DNA from: an uncultured Collinsella sp.
Lineage (GTDB): Bacteria; Actinomycetota; Coriobacteriia; Coriobacteriales; Coriobacteriaceae
Assembly (NCBI GenBank): GCA_902496845.1
Contig: CABVCJ010000014.1
Span: 1-35,596, forward strand
Length of the DNA stretch: 35,596 nt
Direction of reading: 5' to 3'
Of this stretch, positions 33,075-35,596 are shown piece by piece. A program made the translations under genes and the position numbers. The notes beneath the pieces are model-generated. The model was given only the letters and a program-made list of their open reading frames with translations. It had not been told where the DNA came from and did no database searches. How positions within the stretch are numbered: the stretch's first letter is position 1; each line of letters begins with the position of its first letter.

Positions 33075-33374
33075 TATCTCGATCTGTAACATCTGGCGGG
33101 GGATACGGGGCCTAGTTGTTACAGATCGAGATTGTTCCTCGGCAGACAACTCAACTGTCTCGTTCTGTAACATTTGGGGCCGGTTTTGCTCCGCAACTGT
33201 TACAGATCGAGATGTTTGTGAGCCGTGTCGGCTGTTTGTCTCGATCTGTAACACCTAGACGAAAATTCGGCCTGTAGATGTTACAGATCGAGATGTTAGC
33301 CAAGGGGCTGACTGAATGTCTCGATCTGTAACGTGTAGACCCGGTTTTGTCTCGTAACTGTTACAGATTGAGAC
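33075..33374. repeat. Array of four 80-bp-period hairpin repeats (right border)
   Basis: Units begin at about 33075, 33156, 33237 and 33317. They match the 401-780 array in arm sequence, in unit length (58 bp), in the fixed 27-nt distance between TGTAAC and GTTACA, and in the 80-81 bp period. The array lies between the acetyltransferase terminator and the helicase leader. The rest of 32956-33645 holds that terminator and the helicase 5' leader; I see no gene in it. Confidence 0.9.
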
Positions 33375-33440
33375 GATCGGCCCAGGCTCGCCCGTCCGCC
33401 TCTTCATCTGTGGTTTACGTGGGGGCATACGGAGTACGGG

Positions 33441-33446
33441 TATACT
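33441..33446 (+). promoter_or_regulatory. Possible -10 box of the helicase gene
   Basis: TATACT at 33441-33446 is a good -10 match. No good -35 is at 16-18 nt (TTTACG at 33414 is 21 nt away). It would give a leader of about 190 nt, long for this window and possibly regulatory. Confidence 0.35.
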
Positions 33447-33645
33447 AACCGGCGGCGAATCTGCTCCATCGCTTAGAGCTGCTGCGTCTGGACGGCGCGT
33501 GATAGGGCTGCCAAAGCGATCGCCAGCGTGCTGAGCAACGTCCTCTCTGTGCGCACCCGTTTTTGTATGTATTAGCGCACTACCAAGCACGCCCGCGCGG
33601 CCGTATGCTGTGCCCATTGCGCGTGCAGATAAGGAACAACAACAT

Positions 33646-35596
33646 ATGCGTAATTCTGTATCCGACGTCACGGACGCCGAGATTCTGGACGAGACCCGCG
33701 AGGCCATGACCCAGGCTGCCTTCGATGCCGCCGATGAGGCCAATGCTGCCCAGGCCGTCGAGTCCGCTACCGAGAGCCTGCCCGCCTTTGACGAGCTGGG
33801 CCTCTCCGACGAGATGCTCCGTGCTATCGAGAACTTGGGCTACACGGCCCCGACGCCCGTGCAGGCCGGTTCGATTCCTGTGGTACTCGAAGGCCGCGAC
33901 CTGCTTGCCGCCGCTCAGACCGGCACCGGCAAGACGGCCGCCTTTTTGCTGCCGACCATGAACAATCTGGAGCACATCGCTCCTCCCAAACCCGTGCGCG
34001 AGCGCGGCTCCCGCAACCGTCGTCGCGGTGCCAAGAAGCCCGAGGGCAACGGTCGCGGCCCCGTGATGCTCGTCATCACCCCCACGCGCGAGCTTGCCCA
34101 GCAGATCGACGAGGTCGCGAGCAAGATCGCCGACGTCACCGGCCATGCTGCCGTGACCGTCGTGGGCGGCGTGAGCTACAAGCCGCAGACCGCTGCCCTC
34201 AAGTACGGCTGCGACATCCTGGTCGCAACGCCGGGCCGTCTGGTCGATCTGATCGAGCAGGGTGCCTGCCACCTGGACGAGGTTAAGGTCCTGGTGATCG
34301 ACGAGGCCGATCGCATGCTCGACATGGGCTTTTTGCCCGCCGTCCGCCGCATTGTGCGCGAGACGCCGGCCGAGCGCCAGACGCTGCTGTTCTCGGCGAC
34401 CCTCGACGAGGAAGCCGTGGGTGAGATTACCGACCTGGTGAGCGACCCGGCTCGCGTTGAGATCGCACCCGCCACGTCGACCGCCGACACCGTCGACCAG
34501 TTTGTGTTCCCGGTGTCCATCGAGGCCAAGAACAACCTGCTGCCCGAGTTCCTCAAGAAGGAGGGCCCGGAGCGCACGATCGTCTTTATGCGCACCAAGC
34601 ACCGCGCCGACAGCTGCTGCCGTCGTCTGGAGCGCAAGGGCATCAAGGCCGCCGCGATCCACGGCAACCGCAGCCAGGCCCAGCGCGAGCGTGCTCTTTC
34701 GGCTTTCCGCGACGGTACCGTCGACGTGCTGGTGGCAACCGACGTTCTCGCCCGCGGCATCGACATTAGCGACGTGCGCTACGTCGTGAACTTTGACGTG
34801 CCGGCCGAGCCGACCGACTACATCCACCGCATCGGCCGTACGGGTCGTGCCGGCGAGCTGGGCTGGGCCATCACGTTCGTGACCGAGCAGGACGTCGATG
34901 AGTTCTACGAGATCGAGAAGCTCATGGACAAGACGGCCGACATCTACGAGGCCGGCGACCTGCATGTGGGTCCCAACCCGCCTGCGGTTGATCCCGAGCG
35001 CGACCCTGCGGCCTTTAAGGTGAAGAAGAAGACCAAGCGCGGCAAGTCCAAGAGCAAGAAGAAGCTTGAGCAGGCACGTCGTGACGGCAAACGCAACGGC
35101 GATGACTACGGCGATGTGGCCGGTCGTTCCAACCGCGGTCGCGACGAGCGTCGCGGCGACGGCGAGCGCCCGAGCCGTCCCAAGCGCGGCGGCAAGACCC
35201 GCGTGCGCGAGGGCGTTCAGGCTCGCGTGGACGAGGCTGTGGAGAGCGTGGCCCGCGAGGTGGCTGCCGAGGAGCGCGGCGGTGCTGCTGCCGTCGAGCA
35301 GGCCCCGCGCGGCAACCGTGCCGAGCGCCGTGCCAAGCAGTTCCAGGGCGAGGCGCATCGCCGTCGCCGCGAGGACGAGGACCGCGGCGGTCGTCGCCGT
35401 GTTGAGCGCGAGGACGAGGGTCGTGGCTCGCGTGGCGGCAAGCGCGGTGCGGGCGACCGTCGTCGTTCCGGTCGCAATGACGAGCGTGGTGGCCGTGACG
35501 AGCGTCGTGGCGGCGAGGGTCGCGGCGAGCGTGGCACCCGCAGCGGTGAGTCCCGTGGCGGCAAGCGCTTTGAAGAGCGCGGCGGTCGTGGCGGCG
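33646..35596 (+). CDS. DEAD-box ATP-dependent RNA helicase (3' end outside window)
   Basis: The frame is open from ATG 33646 to the window edge, 650 codons. All core motifs are visible: Q motif (PTPVQ), AQTGTGKT, PTRELAQQ, TPGR, DEAD, SAT, ARGID and HRIGRTGR. A short insertion rich in Arg/Gly lies between motifs I and Ia. After about residue 450 the protein becomes a long tail rich in Arg, Gly, Asp and Glu, as in RNA-binding tails of cold-shock or ribosome-assembly helicases. It unwinds RNA using ATP, probably in ribosome assembly or mRNA decay. AAGGAAC precedes the start. It lies beyond the border repeat array and lacks the regulon palindrome, so it is a housekeeping neighbour. Confidence 0.95.
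   Translation, partial: MRNSVSDVTDAEILDETREAMTQAAFDAADEANAAQAVESATESLPAFDELGLSDEMLRAIENLGYTAPTPVQAGSIPVVLEGRDLLAAAQTGTGKTAAFLLPTMNNLEHIAPPKPVRERGSRNRRRGAKKPEGNGRGPVMLVITPTRELAQQIDEVASKIADVTGHAAVTVVGGVSYKPQTAALKYGCDILVATPGRLVDLIEQGACHLDEVKVLVIDEADRMLDMGFLPAVRRIVRETPAERQTLLFSATLDEEAVGEITDLVSDPARVEIAPATSTADTVDQFVFPVSIEAKNNLLPEFLKKEGPERTIVFMRTKHRADSCCRRLERKGIKAAAIHGNRSQAQRERALSAFRDGTVDVLVATDVLARGIDISDVRYVVNFDVPAEPTDYIHRIGRTGRAGELGWAITFVTEQDVDEFYEIEKLMDKTADIYEAGDLHVGPNPPAVDPERDPAAFKVKKKTKRGKSKSKKKLEQARRDGKRNGDDYGDVAGRSNRGRDERRGDGERPSRPKRGGKTRVREGVQARVDEAVESVAREVAAEERGGAAAVEQAPRGNRAERRAKQFQGEAHRRRREDEDRGGRRRVEREDEGRGSRGGKRGAGDRRRSGRNDERGGRDERRGGEGRGERGTRSGESRGGKRFEERGGRGG

Noticed and set aside
33580..35358. 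592-codon minus-strand frame opposite the helicase
   Set aside because: The plus strand carries all DEAD-box motifs. The antisense frame has Leu/Ala/Gly/His-rich composition without a domain.

Overview
The window is a GC-rich actinobacterial chromosome segment. Its gene families (double-GTPase/GAP1 genes, DUF6273-like domains, many small zinc-ribbon membrane proteins) point to a gut Coriobacteriia of the Collinsella type. This assignment rests on family recall, not on a marker gene. The ends are ordinary: the 5' end of a copper-binding P-type ATPase-like gene behind a CsoR-type operator (1-330), and a DEAD-box RNA helicase running off the right edge (33646-35596).

Between them lies about 32 kb of one functional theme. 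Left arm (822-3926, minus): FHA-like protein then membrane Ser/Thr kinase. Central operon (4207-21028, plus): three small membrane/zinc-ribbon proteins, a membrane GTPase with zinc ribbon, a GrpE-like factor, a lidless Hsp70, two tandem Hsp70-VWA fusions, a large zinc-ribbon/FN3-like protein broken by a frameshift, a second zinc-ribbon GTPase and a GAP1-type GTPase-associated protein. A sub-operon of three small genes follows (21056-22673). Right arm: a small unknown gene (minus), a second kinase plus FHA-like pair (plus), a zinc-ribbon protein, a large unknown protein with an internal duplication (minus), another zinc-ribbon protein (minus) and a GNAT acetyltransferase (plus).

The main discovery is a shared promoter architecture. 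A 12-bp palindrome, TGTTGCGCAACA, occurs six times (five exact, one with a single mismatch). Each copy lies exactly 19 nt before a -10-like hexamer, and the genes start 29-63 nt further on. One copy serves two divergent promoters and one is buried in the 3' end of the GAP1 gene. The locus is therefore likely one regulon. The two Hsp70-VWA genes share 1659 bp that appears identical, but their VWA domains are strongly diverged. The duplication left a readable junction scar.

The locus is bordered on both sides by arrays of a 58-60 bp hairpin repeat with 80-81 bp period (five units at 401-780, four at 33075-33374).

Working model (inference): kinase and FHA-like proteins relay a signal at the membrane. 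GTPases, GAP1 and zinc-ribbon adaptors form a scaffold. Hsp70, GrpE and Hsp70-VWA proteins remodel or sense a target. This resembles NTP-dependent conflict or stress systems known in multicellular and gut bacteria, but no obvious toxin, nuclease or protease effector was recognised.
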